Assembly (NCBI GenBank): GCA_963556255.1
Contig: OY744604.1
Span: 95,613,980-95,677,979, forward strand
Direction: 5' to 3'
Origin: Allolobophora icterica
Lineage: Eukaryota; Annelida; Clitellata; Crassiclitellata; Lumbricidae
DNA: 64,000 nucleotides
In this document: positions 21,185 through 32,598 of the stretch, piece by piece
Layout: each line of letters opens with the position of its first letter
Numbering within the stretch: the stretch's first letter is position 1
Notes under the pieces: model-generated
What the model saw: the letters and a program-made list of their open reading frames with translations, nothing else
Databases searched by the model: none
Told to the model about the DNA's origin: nothing
Program-made: the position numbers and the translations under genes

Positions 21185-22209
21185 ACAAACTATATAATTC
21201 GAACTTGAAATTGCTGTCTTAAATATTGATAATAAAATGTGCGATTGCGTATTCTGTTATGCCATATACGCTTAGTGCGATCGCCGTTATAAATAGGGGC
21301 CAAAATTCCAGGTCAGGACACGTACTATACGTCATCTTTTCAGGCTCTAACGGAAACCCTACATGCGTGTGTGTAAATACGCGCACACTCATACAGTGTA
21401 AGATATGTATTCTTTTATATAAATATACAGACATCTATATGTGTATATATATATAAATATAAATGTTGGCCTATATATAGATAAATATATATAATATATT
21501 GCTGTACTCGATTGTCTTTAAGTTTTTCTGTTCCAGGCGTTAATTTTCCGTTAACGCTTCTTTGTCCTGAAGTCAGCCAAGTTTAACTTTATTGAAAAGA
21601 GAAAACGTTTCTTCGAACGACCAACAGCAAGTCTGTGCACTATCTGACAGAAGACGGACTGACCTCAAATCTAATGCGCTCTCTTGTCGATCCTTTTATC
21701 CTTTTCTACTACACAAACTGAGGCATCCATACAAACACACAAACAAAGGAACTGGAAAGCTACCTAAAGGATCGTCATTCTCGACTTTTCTTTCACCATC
21801 CTCTCTTGAGATCTTATTCCTCCAAGCGAGTAGGCCCTACTACTAGTATCCATTCAAACAACTGCATTATCAAGTTACTCTAATTATAAGTTCTCTGACA
21901 TGTAAACAATATGTATAATAATAGCAACCACGTATAATAAAATGATCTAGAATTATGCTAACTGACCGATGCCTTCGGCGCAATATGACAGTGCATGGTG
22001 CTATGGAAGTAACATACACAATTATTACACATTATATAGACCTACGTAATTATATTTTTGTTTACATATACGTATATATAAATATATGTTTGGTCTATAT
22101 ATATCGTACTCGTAAACTCCAAATTTCTAAATAAAATTTGGAATTTACGTTAACATATAATGTAACGAGTAACAAAACGTTTACCAGGCGCCTTCAGGCA
22201 TTAACCTCA
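21185..22209. other. AT-rich intergenic array sequence, no gene
   Basis: Contains TA-rich tracts at 21,430-21,500 and 22,060-22,110. No convincing coding region. Mirror copy in the right arm at 36,634-37,658. Confidence 0.5.
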
Positions 22210-22345
22210 GAGAGTCAGAGTGCTAACCCCTAACCCTAATCCTAGCTTTATTTTCGCAAACCCTAATCCTAACCCTATTCCTAACCAGGCTAACCTCAAT
22301 TTCAACTCTTACCCTAATTCTAACCCTAACCTTAATCTAACTGAT
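22210..22345. repeat. Degenerate interstitial telomere-like CCCTAA repeats
   Basis: Many CTAACCCTAA/CCTAATCC units, a degenerate form of the TTAGGG telomere repeat. The mirror copy is at 36,498-36,633 and a divergent copy at 58,590-58,785. Position inside the duplicated array argues for an old array component rather than a chromosome end. Confidence 0.75.
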
Positions 22346-22366
22346 CTAAACCAATGCGACCTATGG

Positions 22367-23463
22367 TAGTGTTGTTTTAATAATGTCTAAATTTTAGTTT
22401 TAACTTTAGTTTTGATTGTTAGTCTTCAGTTTTAGTTTTAGTTTTGAATATTAGTTTTAGTCTTCGTTTTAGTTTTCATGGATGAATTTTAGTTTTAGTT
22501 TTAGTAAGTTAATTTCAGTTTTAATTTATCTTGTTGGGCAATCGAGAACAAGTGTGAAACCACTAAAAGGTTTAGCATAACATTCTCAGCTCGCTCGTTT
22601 ATGTCATTAAACTAGCAACAGGATACTGCCATGCAGGATTCGGTGTAACCTTTTTTTGTCCACAAATCTGTTGCAAGGGTTGCAAATGGCGCCTTTTCAA
22701 TTCTCTCTTCAATTTTTTCTGAACCATTTCTGCTTTGACTTACATTTCTGATTCCAATTTGGTGCGACTTGGAACTGGAAACATGTTATCCATAGACGTA
22801 CAAAACTTGCGAAATGCTTCATTTTCAACAACATTCAGTGCCAATCCCGTAGACGCAAACTTATCAACCATGGCTGTCCTTTGGTCGACCACTGACACTC
22901 GTCACGCTGGACGTCACAGACGACTGAGGCGGCAATCTCAACATTTCTGAATTAATTAACTGAACTTGTCGTAGTAAACTATACTAAAGCAATAAACTAC
23001 TAAACCTTGTGTTAAAAATTGAGAATTCATTCAGATTTGCGGAAAGTCGATAAACAAAACCGGAAGTAACAGCATCTCGTTCTCGTTCTCCTCGCGTGCA
23101 TTAAAATAGATGAAGTAGGGTGCGGTATGGCACAACATTTTGCAAATTATGCACAAGGCAGAAGAACAATACAATTGGTGAACTAAGTAGGCCTAAGTAA
23201 GGAAAAATTACACGCAAAAAAATTGGAAACGATATATATTACATTTCAAAAATTTAGTTTTGATTGTCTAAATATCGTTTTAGTTTTCGTTTCATCTATT
23301 TTCGGTTCGTTTTAGTTTTCGTTGTTACAATTTTCGTTTTAGTTTTTGTTGTCTGCGTATTTTCGTTTTAGTTTTAGTTTTCGTTAACGAAAACGTTTAA
23401 TTTTCGTTAACGAAAACGTTTAATTTTCGTTAATTGCCATTTTCGTTATCGAAAACAACACTA
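22367..23463. mobile_element. hAT element with TAGTGTTGTTTT ends and transposase relic
   Basis: Ends TAGTGTTGTTTT and AAAACAACACTA; perfect 8-bp duplication ACCTATGG at 22,359-22,366 and 23,464-23,471. The related array sequence near 58,800 reads straight through ACCTATGGTA without an element, an empty-site comparison. Subterminal AGTTTTAGTTTT and TTTTCGTTAACGAAAA arrays flank a transposase relic. Mirror copy at 35,380-36,476. Confidence 0.95.
22640..22871 (-). pseudogene. hAT transposase fragment
   Basis: Minus-strand reading begins MVDKFASTGLALNVVENEAF, continues with a FPVPSRTKLESEM segment and hits a stop. It resumes in a shifted frame with KAPFATLATDLWTKKGY. The order matches hAT transposases (a VPSRTTL-like segment, then a TDxWT segment at the start of the catalytic fold). 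Broken and short. The mirror is at 35,972-36,203. Confidence 0.75.
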
Positions 23464-24210
23464 ACCTATGGTACAAAGAAACTGTGTTCATCTGAATCAG
23501 TTGAAACAGAACGTGTAAGAATACGGGAAGATTGATTCAAGAGCAAGAGTATACGATGCACGAGAAACCCAGATGAGTTTGCAGGATATTTGAAAGCGAA
23601 TATATTTGGAATGCTGTATAGAGGATGCTGTATTATCTCCGGTGGGCAGAAGAGCGCAGTGATCAGCTGACTAAGAGCATTGTCGACCATTGCGGATCAT
23701 GCGAGTAGGAGGATCTTAGATCGAATCCGTTCATCCTCAGGAAGCCAGTGCAACGGTTGACGCATACATACGGATATCATATAGGTTTCAGCTTATTGGT
23801 TCTCGCTTGGGAGGCAAAGTTGAATCAAACCAAAAAATTATAATCTTATAATTATATGATTCGCACATATATATTGTACTGTAAAACTTAGTCCTAAATC
23901 TTAATGCAGTATGCATGAAAGATATTTTTACTTGCTGTTTTAGCTGTTTTAAAATTCTGAATAACTAGATTAAGAATGTCATGTATATACGCATATACAG
24001 CATGTGTGAGTGGGTGTGTTGTGTGTATTTGTGTGTGTATAATTATGTATGTGTGCGTTTGCATGTGCGCGAGAGATTATCCATACATGAAAGAACCAAG
24101 AATTTTGTTTACCTGTATTTTGTTATCTATAATTGTATAGTATCATACATGTATGCATGCTGTATATTGGACGTTGTATATATGAAACAGTAGCTTAGAT
24201 GGATGGATAG
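23464..24210 (-). other. Array sequence with LINE remnant, duplicated near 58.8-60.7 kb
   Basis: A minus-strand HWLPEDERIRSK-like motif near 23,755-23,715 resembles the LHWLP region of non-LTR reverse transcriptases. The same region at 60,020-59,985 reads LHWLPEKERIRSR. GT-rich sequence at 23,995-24,080 and TATGCATGCTGTATA near 24,150 correspond to 60,430-60,725. No intact gene. Confidence 0.6.
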
Positions 24211-24672
24211 TAGGGGTCAGCCGGAAATCGCCTCAGACATTTGCCTCGGCCGAATATCCCGTTTTTTGGCACTATTCGGAAGTATTCGCCTCGGCAAATA
24301 GCCTACTGCATGTACACACAAATAGTTGCTTGTCTGCCTTGCATGCCGGAATTTGTAGGCTCATAATATGAGCTTTAAGCTTCATCTAGTATATTCATTT
24401 GGAAGAAGAAAAGTACAAAAACACTAACACCGGAAGTTCTCAACGGAAGTCAAGTCCATTTCATTGATAATTTATTTCAAAAATTCAAAATGTATTAGTC
24501 AGTTATTACAAAATAATACAGAAATTTATTTCCATAATTTTTCATTACATGAAAATATGAAGCTTCGCACACGGAACACATAGCACTCGGCTCGTACCCG
24601 GATCCGGCAAATAGTACATCCAAATACTCGGATTCTGGACTCGGTGCAAAATGTCTACCAGGCTGACCCCAA
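24211..24672. mobile_element. hAT-like MITE with TAGGGGTCAGCC ends
   Basis: Ends TAGGGGTCAGCC and GGCTGACCCCAA (11 of 12 bases pair); flanks ATGGATAG and ATGGATAT form an 8-bp duplication with one mismatch. GCCTCGGC/GCCGAGG units lie inside. The right-arm copy (34,139-34,632) is 32 bp longer because of a templated insertion. Confidence 0.75.
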
Positions 24673-24899
24673 ATGGATATATAGATCCTGGAATTGAGTT
24701 TGTTTCTGTCTGATGCGTTCTCCACCCACCCTATCATAATTCTCTATCGGTCGCCTATAACCCTAATGATTATTGTTCCCCACTGTCCTCTTTGTCCTTT
24801 GGTAATTTATAGCCTACAAGTCTGTTGGTCGCATTCCTTCAGAGACCATTGCATCTTCTCCGTTTGCTTTTTTCAGCGTGAACTACCGATGGAGCCACT

Positions 24900-25277
24900 G
24901 ATAATAATTAGGCTTATTTAGGGCTAATAAAGCCCGCCTGATGCCAGCAGACGATCGTTAATTTGTTTATAAACAGCGCGCCATAGACCAACGGACAATG
25001 CCCCGCGTATGGCTAGTAGTGTGGTTATAAATTTTTACTACGAGAGGAGGGCAATCGATTTGTCCTGTAGGCAGTTCGGTTGGATTGGAAAAGCAAGTGT
25101 CTGGTTGATAGTGACGATGTATTGGCGGAGTGTCACTATCAGGCCATATATAGGACCGTTATGACCGTTTTATTATCTCGTACGAATCGATTGTTACTAC
25201 TCTGTTATTGACGTGGCTTTTAAGGATGTCTTATCGAGATTCTTCAGAGCTTTCGATAAGCTTCATAAAGCGACGAA
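24900..25277 (+). repeat. Tandem repeat unit B, copy 1
   Basis: Shares AGCAGACGATYG, CAGCGCGCCA, GGACAATGCC, TCTGGTTGATAGTGACGAT and GGCGGAGTGTCAC with 31,015-31,210 plus 32,248-32,402. The hAT at 25,278 interrupts it; downstream of that hAT the repeat resumes as unit A at 30,771. Confidence 0.7.
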
Positions 25278-25810
25278 CAGGGGCGTAGCAATGGGTTGTG
25301 CAGGTTGTGCAAAGCACAAGGGCCCCCGGCGGTCAGAAGGGCCTCTGGCAGCGAGTATCAATTTTAGCCTAGAAGTGAATCTACATGTACAGCAAGTCAG
25401 CAACAACTTGCACAGTAATAAACACTCAAATGATCAATCATCTTCGAAATTGCACAACTGTTACTCGTTGACTCTCATCTACATTCAGCGATGATGTCTG
25501 CACTGCCTACATGTTCCTGTTGACTTTGCCTGTGACTGTTGCGCCATGTGATCATTTTCAAAATTGAAGCTAATCAAAAACTATATACGAAGTACAATGT
25601 CAGAAGAGGGGCTGAGCGACTTGGCAATCTTGTCAATAGAAATGAACATGCCAGAAAGCAATTGACACTTCAGAAGCGGTAGATATTTTTGTGTAAGAGA
25701 AGGCGCGGAAACGATTTCGTTATTCTTACCAACCAACCCAACTGTTTCACAATTTGACTGAATTGAAGTGTGGATAATTCATATTTAAGCAGTAACAGTA
25801 GTGGATATTA

Positions 25811-26064
25811 GGCGGGTGGGAGATCACTCGATCAAACCCATGGGCGGGTAGGAGATCACTCGATCAAACCCATGGGCGGGTAGGAGATCACTCGATCAAA
25901 CCCATGGGCGGGTTGGAGATCACTCGATCAAACCCATGGGCGGGTTGGAGATCACTCGATCAAACCCATGGGCGGGTTGGAGATCACTCGATCAAACCCA
26001 TGGGTGGGTAGGAGATCACTCGATCAAACCCATGGGCGGGTTGGAGATCACTCGATCAAACCCA
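25811..26064. repeat. 32-bp minisatellite, 8 units
   Basis: Eight direct units of GGGCGGGTNGGAGATCACTC-GATCAAACCCAT, with AGATCACTCG recurring exactly every 32 bases from 25,821 to 26,045. Reverse-complement copies lie at about 30,190-30,442 and 32,748-33,000. Units are contiguous with no spacers, so this is not a CRISPR array. Confidence 0.95.
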
Positions 26065-26212
26065 GAGACGGTTTTGTGGTCAGTCAGTCGCATGAACCAG
26101 TTATGAGTATAATTATGAATTATGATTATAATTATGAATTATGAATTATGAATTATGATCATATATACGGATATACAGTGGAAGACTTCAACCTCAACTT
26201 TAATATCATTAA

Positions 26213-26377
<165 letters not shown>

Positions 26378-26744
26378 TAGAAAAAAGACAAGTAGAACAT
26401 GATTGAATAAAGTTTATTAAATTGAACACATCTTCTTTATTTGTAAGTTTTACAAACATTAGAGCCTACATTTAAATTATTTTGAACTTTACCAATTTGT
26501 ATAGCGCCCTAGCACAGCGAGGCTTATTTGAATATGGTAATTGCTTAGCCTATTTGATAGATATTTTAAATATATTATGTTATAATCTAATGTATATTAA
26601 AAGTTGTACTCTTTCAAGACGTATTTTTTAAATATAATTAAATCTAAGTTAATTTTAAAATATATTTCTAACATGTATTACAAGCTATATTCACACAAAC
26701 ACGCTATTTTGACATCTTAATAATAATATGGAAGCTTTTTAAGC

Positions 26745-27028
26745 AAGAAGAGAGAGAGGACCCATGAGCTAACCACGAGGTAGCCATGAATTGTTAGCAA
26801 ACTCAGTTTCTTAGACTCGGCATATGAGGGAAAGGCGGCCAGCCCTAACCCTCACCGTCTCATCTTCCCACCGACATAGTTCAGTCGGTGTGCTCATTAT
26901 AGCTGAGCTTGCTATGGGGTGCAGCAGGAGTAGAAATCGAATCAAATTTCTGTCCGGACTGGGATTCGAACCCCCGACCTCTCCATCGACAGCTTAGCGC
27001 GCTAACTACTACGCTATCGTGCACCCCC
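26745..27028 (-). mobile_element. tRNA-derived SINE, left-arm copy
   Basis: Reverse complement of 29,327-29,610. The tRNA-like head lies at 26,955-27,028 on the minus strand (A box TAGCGTAGTGG with T/G changes, B box GGTTCGAATCC). It differs from its mirror copy by single bases, for example C/T in TAGCAAGYTCAGC. Confidence 0.75.
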
Positions 27029-27285
27029 TCTAGTTTTATCCAAATATAGGTTTAAATACATTTAATTACAAAACGCGAAGAAACAAAGAGCGTTAGGTTC
27101 TACTGTTGGAAATGTATGCACAGGCTGTCATTTATTAGCATATAACTGAATTCTCTAAATTATTTGCTAAGAAATACAAAAACTGATAAGTAAAAGAGAA
27201 GGAAGAACTCTAAATTATTTGCGAAGAGATATAAAACTGTAAAGTGTGGAGAGCGAGCAGAATTGGAGAGAAGGTACATTTTAGT

Positions 27286-27535
27286 GGCTTAGCGCTGGGA
27301 AGCTGCGGCAGCAGCGGCAGGAACGCTGAGAAGCTGCGGGAAGATCTGAGAAACTGCGGGAGCTGCGGAGAGAACGCTGAGAAGCTGCGGGAAGATCTGA
27401 GAAGCTGCGGGAAGATCTGAGAAGCTGCGGGAAGCTGCGGGAAGCGCTGGGAAGCTGCGGGAAGCGCTGGGAAGCTGCGGCAAGCGCTGGGAAGCTGCGG
27501 CAGCGGCGGCGGCAGCGGCAGCGGCGGCGGCAGCG

Positions 27536-27568
<33 letters not shown>

Positions 27569-27606
27569 GCGGCGGCGGCGGCGGCAGCGGCAGCGGCGAC
27601 GGTGGC
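27286..27606. repeat. GCTGCGGGAA minisatellite and GGC/GCA trinucleotide tract
   Basis: GGGAAGCTGCGG/GAAGATCTGAGAAGCTGC units (27,296-27,495) grade into (GGC/AGC)n (27,496-27,606). The mirror tract is at 28,560-29,070. Long proline- or alanine-only reading frames in all phases are by-products of the repeat. Confidence 0.9.
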
Positions 27607-28559
27607 GGCGGTAGTATTCGCATGTTTAAAACTATGTTCAGAGACAAGAAGATTATCTTTCAGAGAGCCAGAAATGATCGCGCAGTGCTAAGAATATTGC
27701 TCGTTTTTCATTAGTTATAGCACAACTTTGAGGTTGAGTGAAAACTTTGTCTTTTACCTTTGAGTGTACATTTCTACAACTTTTGCCAAATGTTGGAGCC
27801 AGTTTCACATGAATTTGGAATGTTGACAAGTTTAATTGTTTAAAATGGACTTGTAAGATTGAAATCTTTGATAATGTCGTTTATGTGAAAACGCTGACTT
27901 TAACAAACTGAGCGTGTGTGGATGAGGCGTAGAGCATAGATTTCCATATGTTGTGCGAGAAACTTTGGTGACTCGACATAGAAGTTGCATTATTGAAATA
28001 AATCAGCTTTTAACCTACAACTCGTGTCTTTGAGTATTTAGGTATTTTGACTGCAATTGAAAAACTTCTGAGAATGAAAATACGCAAAGTTGCACGTCTA
28101 TGGAAGAGCTGTACGTTTCGCTCCTCTAACTAACTCTCCAAAAATGCAACAGATTACATGCTTTGCACGCGAAACCCTTCGTTTTCTATCCAATTGTATG
28201 TGTACAAATCACCTGTAGGAATAAACTTCATCTAGAAATAATATGGCAACTCCAGATTTCTCTAAAATGTAGCATACATTCCAAAGGAAAACACTCTATT
28301 CCCACAAATTGTAACCCCATGTTTCATACTTTATCAATTAGAACTCTCATATGCTTCTTCAAAATTTTCCAAAAGAGGTACAATTTCGCATACATTTTAG
28401 ACAAAAAAAAAACTTTAAGTTTCCATAAATCGTATGTTCAGACTTCACACATGTCCTGATAGAAATATCATGCATAACAGTTTCGTCACACAAAATGCTC
28501 TTAAATGCCTCACCTTACACATATATTTCAATCGAAAACCTGCCTTTCCCACAAATCTG
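27607..28559. other. Unique spacer of the inner palindrome
   Basis: About 950 bp present once in the window. AT-rich; frames are short and show no recognisable domain. No gene called. Confidence 0.5.
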
Positions 28560-30456
28560 TCGCTGCCGCAGCTTCGCTGCGCACCCAGCGCTGCAACCGC
28601 CGCCACCGCCGCTGCCGCTGCCGCTGCCACCGCCGCCGCTGCCGCCTCCGCTGCCGCCGCCGCTGCCGCTGCCGCCGCCGCTGCCGCTGCCGCCGCCGCT
28701 GCCGCCGCTGCCGCTGCCGCCGCTGACGCCGCTGCCGCCGCCGCTGCCGCTGCCGCCGCCGCTACCGCCGCCGCCGCCGCAGGCGCGGCTGCCGCCGCTG
28801 CCGCCGCTGCTGCCGCAGGCGCGGCTGCCGCCGCTGCCGCCGCAGGCGCCGCTACCGCAGCTTCCCAGCGCTTGCCGCAGCTTCCCAGCGCTTCCCGCAG
28901 CTTCCCAGCGCTTCCCACAGCTTCCCGCAGCTTCTCAGATCTTCCCGCAGCTTCTCAGATCTTCCCGCAGCTTCTCAGCGTTCTCTCCGCAGCTCCCGCA
29001 GTTTCTCAGATCGTCCCGCAGCTTCTCAGCGTTCCTGCCGCTGCTGCCGCAGCTTCCCAGCGCTAAGCCACTAAAATGTACCTTCTCTCCAATTCTGCTC
29101 GCTCTCCACACTTTACAGTTTTATATCTCTTCGCAAATAATTTAGAGTTCTTCCTTCTCTTTTACTTATCAGTTTTTGTATTTCTTAGCAAATAATTTAG
29201 AGAATTCAGTTATATGCTAATAAATGACAGCCTGTGCATACATTTCCAACAGTAGAACCTAACGCTCTTTGTTTCTTCGCGTTTTGTAATTAAATGTATT
29301 TAAACCTATATTTGGATAAAACTAGAGGGGGTGCACGATAGCGTAGTGGTTAGCGCGCTAAGCTGTCGATGGAGAGGTCGGGGGTTCGAATCCCAGTCCG
29401 GACAGAAATTTGATTCGATTTCTACTCCTGCTGCACCCCATAGCAAGTTCAGCTATAATGAGCACACCGACTGAACTATGTCGGTGGGAAGATGAGACGG
29501 TGAGGGTTAGGGCTGGCCGCCTTTCCCTCATATGCCGAGTCTAAGAAACTGAGTTTGCTAACAATTCATGGCTACCTCGTGGTTAGCTCATGGGTCCTCT
29601 CTCTCTTCTTGCTTAAAAAGCTTCCATATTATTATTAAGATGTCAAAATAGCGTGTTTGTGTGAATATAGCTTGTAATACATGTTAGAAATATATTTTAA
29701 AATTAACTTAGATTTAATTATATTTAAAAAATACGTCGTGAAAGAGTACAACTTTTAATATACATTAGATTATAACATAATATATTTAAAATATCTATCA
29801 AATAGGCTAAGCCATTACCATATTCAAATAAGCCTCGCTGTGCTAGGGCGCTATACAAATTGGTAAAGTTCAAAATAATTTAAATGTAGGCTCTAATGTT
29901 TGTAAAACTTACAAATAAAGAAGATGTGTTCAATTTAATAAACTTTATTCAATCATGTTCTACTTGTCTTTTTTCTAATTGTGTGTGTGTGTGTGTGTGT
30001 GTATTTGGTTTGATTTTTTTGTTTGTGTGTGTGTGTGTGCTTAATGATATTAAAGTTGAGGTTGAAGTCTTCCACTGTATATCCGTATATATGATCATAA
30101 TTCATAATTCATAATTCATAATTATAATCATAATTCATAATTATACTCATAACTGGTTCATGCGACTGACTGACCACAAAACCGTCTCTGGGTTTGATCG
30201 AGTGATCTCCAACCCGCCCATGGGTTTGATCGAGTGATCTCCTACCCACCCATGGGTTTGATCGAGTGATCTCCAACCCGCCCATGGGTTTGATCGAGTG
30301 ATCTCCAACCCGCCCATGGGTTTGATCGAGTGATCTCCAACCCGCCCACGGGTTTGATCGAGTGATCTCCTACCCGCCCATGGGTTTGATCGAGTGATCT
30401 CCTACCCGCCCATGGGTTTGATCGAGTGATCTCCCACCCGCCTAATATCCACTACT
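28560..30456 (-). repeat. Inner palindrome, right arm
   Basis: Reverse complement of 25,797-27,606. The GCC/GCT tract at its inner end is longer than the left one. Homology to the left arm ends at 30,456; the next bases AGTAACAGCAG are the plus-strand form of left-arm sequence near 25,792, a small sign of strand exchange at the joint. Confidence 0.92.
29327..29610 (+). mobile_element. tRNA-derived SINE, right-arm copy
   Basis: The head at 29,327-29,400 has an A box (TAGCGTAGTGGTTAGCGCG) and a B box (GGTTCGAATCC) with tRNA spacing. A unique body of about 200 bp follows (TCGGTGGGAAGATGAGACGG, GCTGGCCGCC). The tRNA-unrelated body marks it as a SINE, not a functional tRNA gene. Confidence 0.78.
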
Positions 30457-30770
30457 AGTAACAGCAGATGGAACAATGTTTTAGAATAATGTTGCTCTAG
30501 GTCTAGTTCAATTTTTGATGCTAACCTGGAGAAATAAAAAAAAGTCTTATAAAAATAAATCGGAGAAAACAATTGAAGTGTAATTATTTAATTATTATTT
30601 AATTGGGGTGTGATTTGTGATATTTGCATATTTCTCACTGTGCGAAATAAGCAAATATCGCAAAAGCGCCAAGCGTTTTTTGCACAGCGGTTTTTTCAAA
30701 TCGAAGGGCTTCAAGGGGCCCATCATCGAAGCTCTGCACAAGGGCCCCCAAAAACCTTTCTACGCCACTG

Positions 30771-32598
30771 GCGACGAATAAATATTACTTACAATTGCAC
30801 GATATGTATTATATTATTTTGGATTACATTCGTTTCAGGAAATAATACAAAGGAAGAGAGCTGTTCAATTATAAATTGCAGAGAGTGTTAAGTTAAACAA
30901 ATCACGAAATTTGGCTGTTTCAGCCGGAAACTGGATCACATGTTAAGCGTTGGCCGTGATTGGTCGGTTTATAGTGGCGGCGTTTTTCTATTGGCTGAAC
31001 CATCAATAATAACAAAGCCCGTACAATACCAGCAGACGATTGCTGATTGTTTGATTAACAGCGCGCCACAGGCCTACGGACAATGCCTCGAGTATGGCGA
31101 GCCGTTTAGTTATAAATTGTCTACTACGAGAAAAGGGCAATCGGGTTGTCCTGTTGGCTGTTCGGGTGAATTGGCCAAGCAAGTATCTGGTTGATAGTGA
31201 CGATTTATTGCAGTGTGATTCTCCTTACAGATTTTATTTTAGTTATAGCTACAGTTATAGTTAATGGTTTTTCATTTTAGTTATAGTTACAGTTATAGTT
31301 AGTAATATTTTTTAGTTATAGTTATAGTTACTGGAGTTTTATTTTAGTTAATTTTAGTTAGTACATAGTTACAACTGGCCCCGATGGCGCTGCGCCTGGT
31401 TCATATAGGGGGTCATCGATTAAATGTCAACAAATTTTCGGCAGTTTTTGACCTTCCGTTGTCAACAACTATCAAACATTCAAGGACCCCCTAACAAAAT
31501 TATGTCAAAGAAAATTACCCCACCCCAGAAAATTTCTATGAATCTAACAAAATGCAAAAAACTGAAATTGCAGAAAAAACAAACTTTTGTTATTCAGATT
31601 TGAATTTGATACTTATTGGCTACAGTAGCCTACATGTGGAATTACTGTATGTAACAGATATTTAATGGATTTTTTCCATTCAATAAATTATACAATCTCG
31701 TTTTTTTTAAATGTGTATTCAATTAGATTTTTATTATGAACATATCTATTTTGAACATGAAGATGATAACTTTTTTATAATATTCCTTTTAACATAGCAA
31801 ATTAAAATCAAAACAAGTTTCTCACTCTTTAATAATGACTACTAATTTTGCGAATTTGCGCTATATAGCATAGTCAACTTGGGTCGCAATCGCTATAGAA
31901 ACGTTTACACAATAATTACATTTAATATAATGAGCCTATCGATAACTACATGTACAAATATCGATGAATGAGCCACTAGTACTGGGTTAATTCACAAATC
32001 CAAAATTCGGAGCGAACATAGGCTGTTGTACCGCATTTTCACATTCTCGTGTTTATCTATATTGCACTTTTTTATTTCATTAACGAAAATAACGATGAAT
32101 TTTCGTTAGTGTTATTTTCGTTATAGTTATAGTTATAGTTAATGATCTTTTTAGCTATAGGCCTAGTTATAGTTATCGTTAACGAAATCATCTTTTGTTC
32201 GTTAACGAACATTTTCGTTATCGTTAACGTTAACGAGAATCACACTGATTTATTGGCGGAGTGTCACCATCAGGCCCTTTATAAGAACGTTACGACCATT
32301 TAGTTATCTCGTACGATCGACTGTTATTACTCTGTTATTGCTGTGGCTTTTCAAGGTTGTCTTATCGAGGTTCTTAAGCGCTTTCGAGTAGCTACATAAA
32401 GCGCTGAATAAATATTACTTACAATTGCACAATTTCCATTATATTATTTTGGACTACATTCTTAGACGAGTCAATGCAAAGGAAGAGATCTTTAGAATTA
32501 TAGATTACTGACGTTGCAAAGTTAAAGTAATCACGCAGATTTGGGTGTATCAGTCTGGAACTTGGTCAAGTATTAAGCGTTGATCTTGATTGCTCGGT
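30771..32598 (+). repeat. Tandem repeat A-B-A, interrupted by hAT
   Basis: Unit A (30,779-30,973, GAATAAATATTACTTACAAT... to GATTGGTCGGTTT) recurs as 32,406-32,600. Between them lies unit B copy 2, split by the hAT at 31,211-32,247. The second A unit is cut at 32,598/32,599, where the right arm of the giant palindrome begins. Confidence 0.8.
31211..32247. mobile_element. hAT element with perfect 13-bp CAGTGTGATTCTC ends
   Basis: Ends CAGTGTGATTCTC and GAGAATCACACTG; perfect 8-bp duplication ATTTATTG at 31,203-31,210 and 32,248-32,255. The empty-site counterpart is present at 25,124 (GATGTATTGGCGGAG). Subterminal regions carry tandem TTATAGTTATAG and GTTAACGAAA units. No transposase seen. Confidence 0.96.

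Larger units (their letters stand above)
12451..26212 (+). repeat. Left arm of giant inverted repeat
   Basis: The reverse complement of this 13.76 kb matches 32,599-46,374 almost base for base. The paired coordinates sum to 58,825 for 12,451 to about 15,190, to 58,843 from about 15,270 to 24,300, and to 58,811 from about 24,310 to 26,212. The steps are an 18-bp length difference in a TTA microsatellite and a 32-bp net insertion in the right arm. Single-base differences are rare, for example near 14,800 and 25,660. The outer edge lies in a hAT transposase remnant, the inner edge at the start of a (CA)n tract. Confidence 0.95.

Noticed and set aside
22735..22950. Plus-strand frame over the hAT relic
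   Set aside because: The transposase homology is on the other strand (22,640-22,871).
25811..26064. CRISPR-like array
   Set aside because: Units are contiguous 32-bp repeats with no unique spacers, in an animal genome.
28434..29145. Alanine-rich and proline-rich proteins of about 210 residues
   Set aside because: All three phases and the other strand are open because of the GCC/GCT repeat; no conserved domain.
29327..29400. Functional tRNA gene
   Set aside because: A and B boxes are present, but the sequence continues into a SINE body and occurs in several arms; stems are imperfect.
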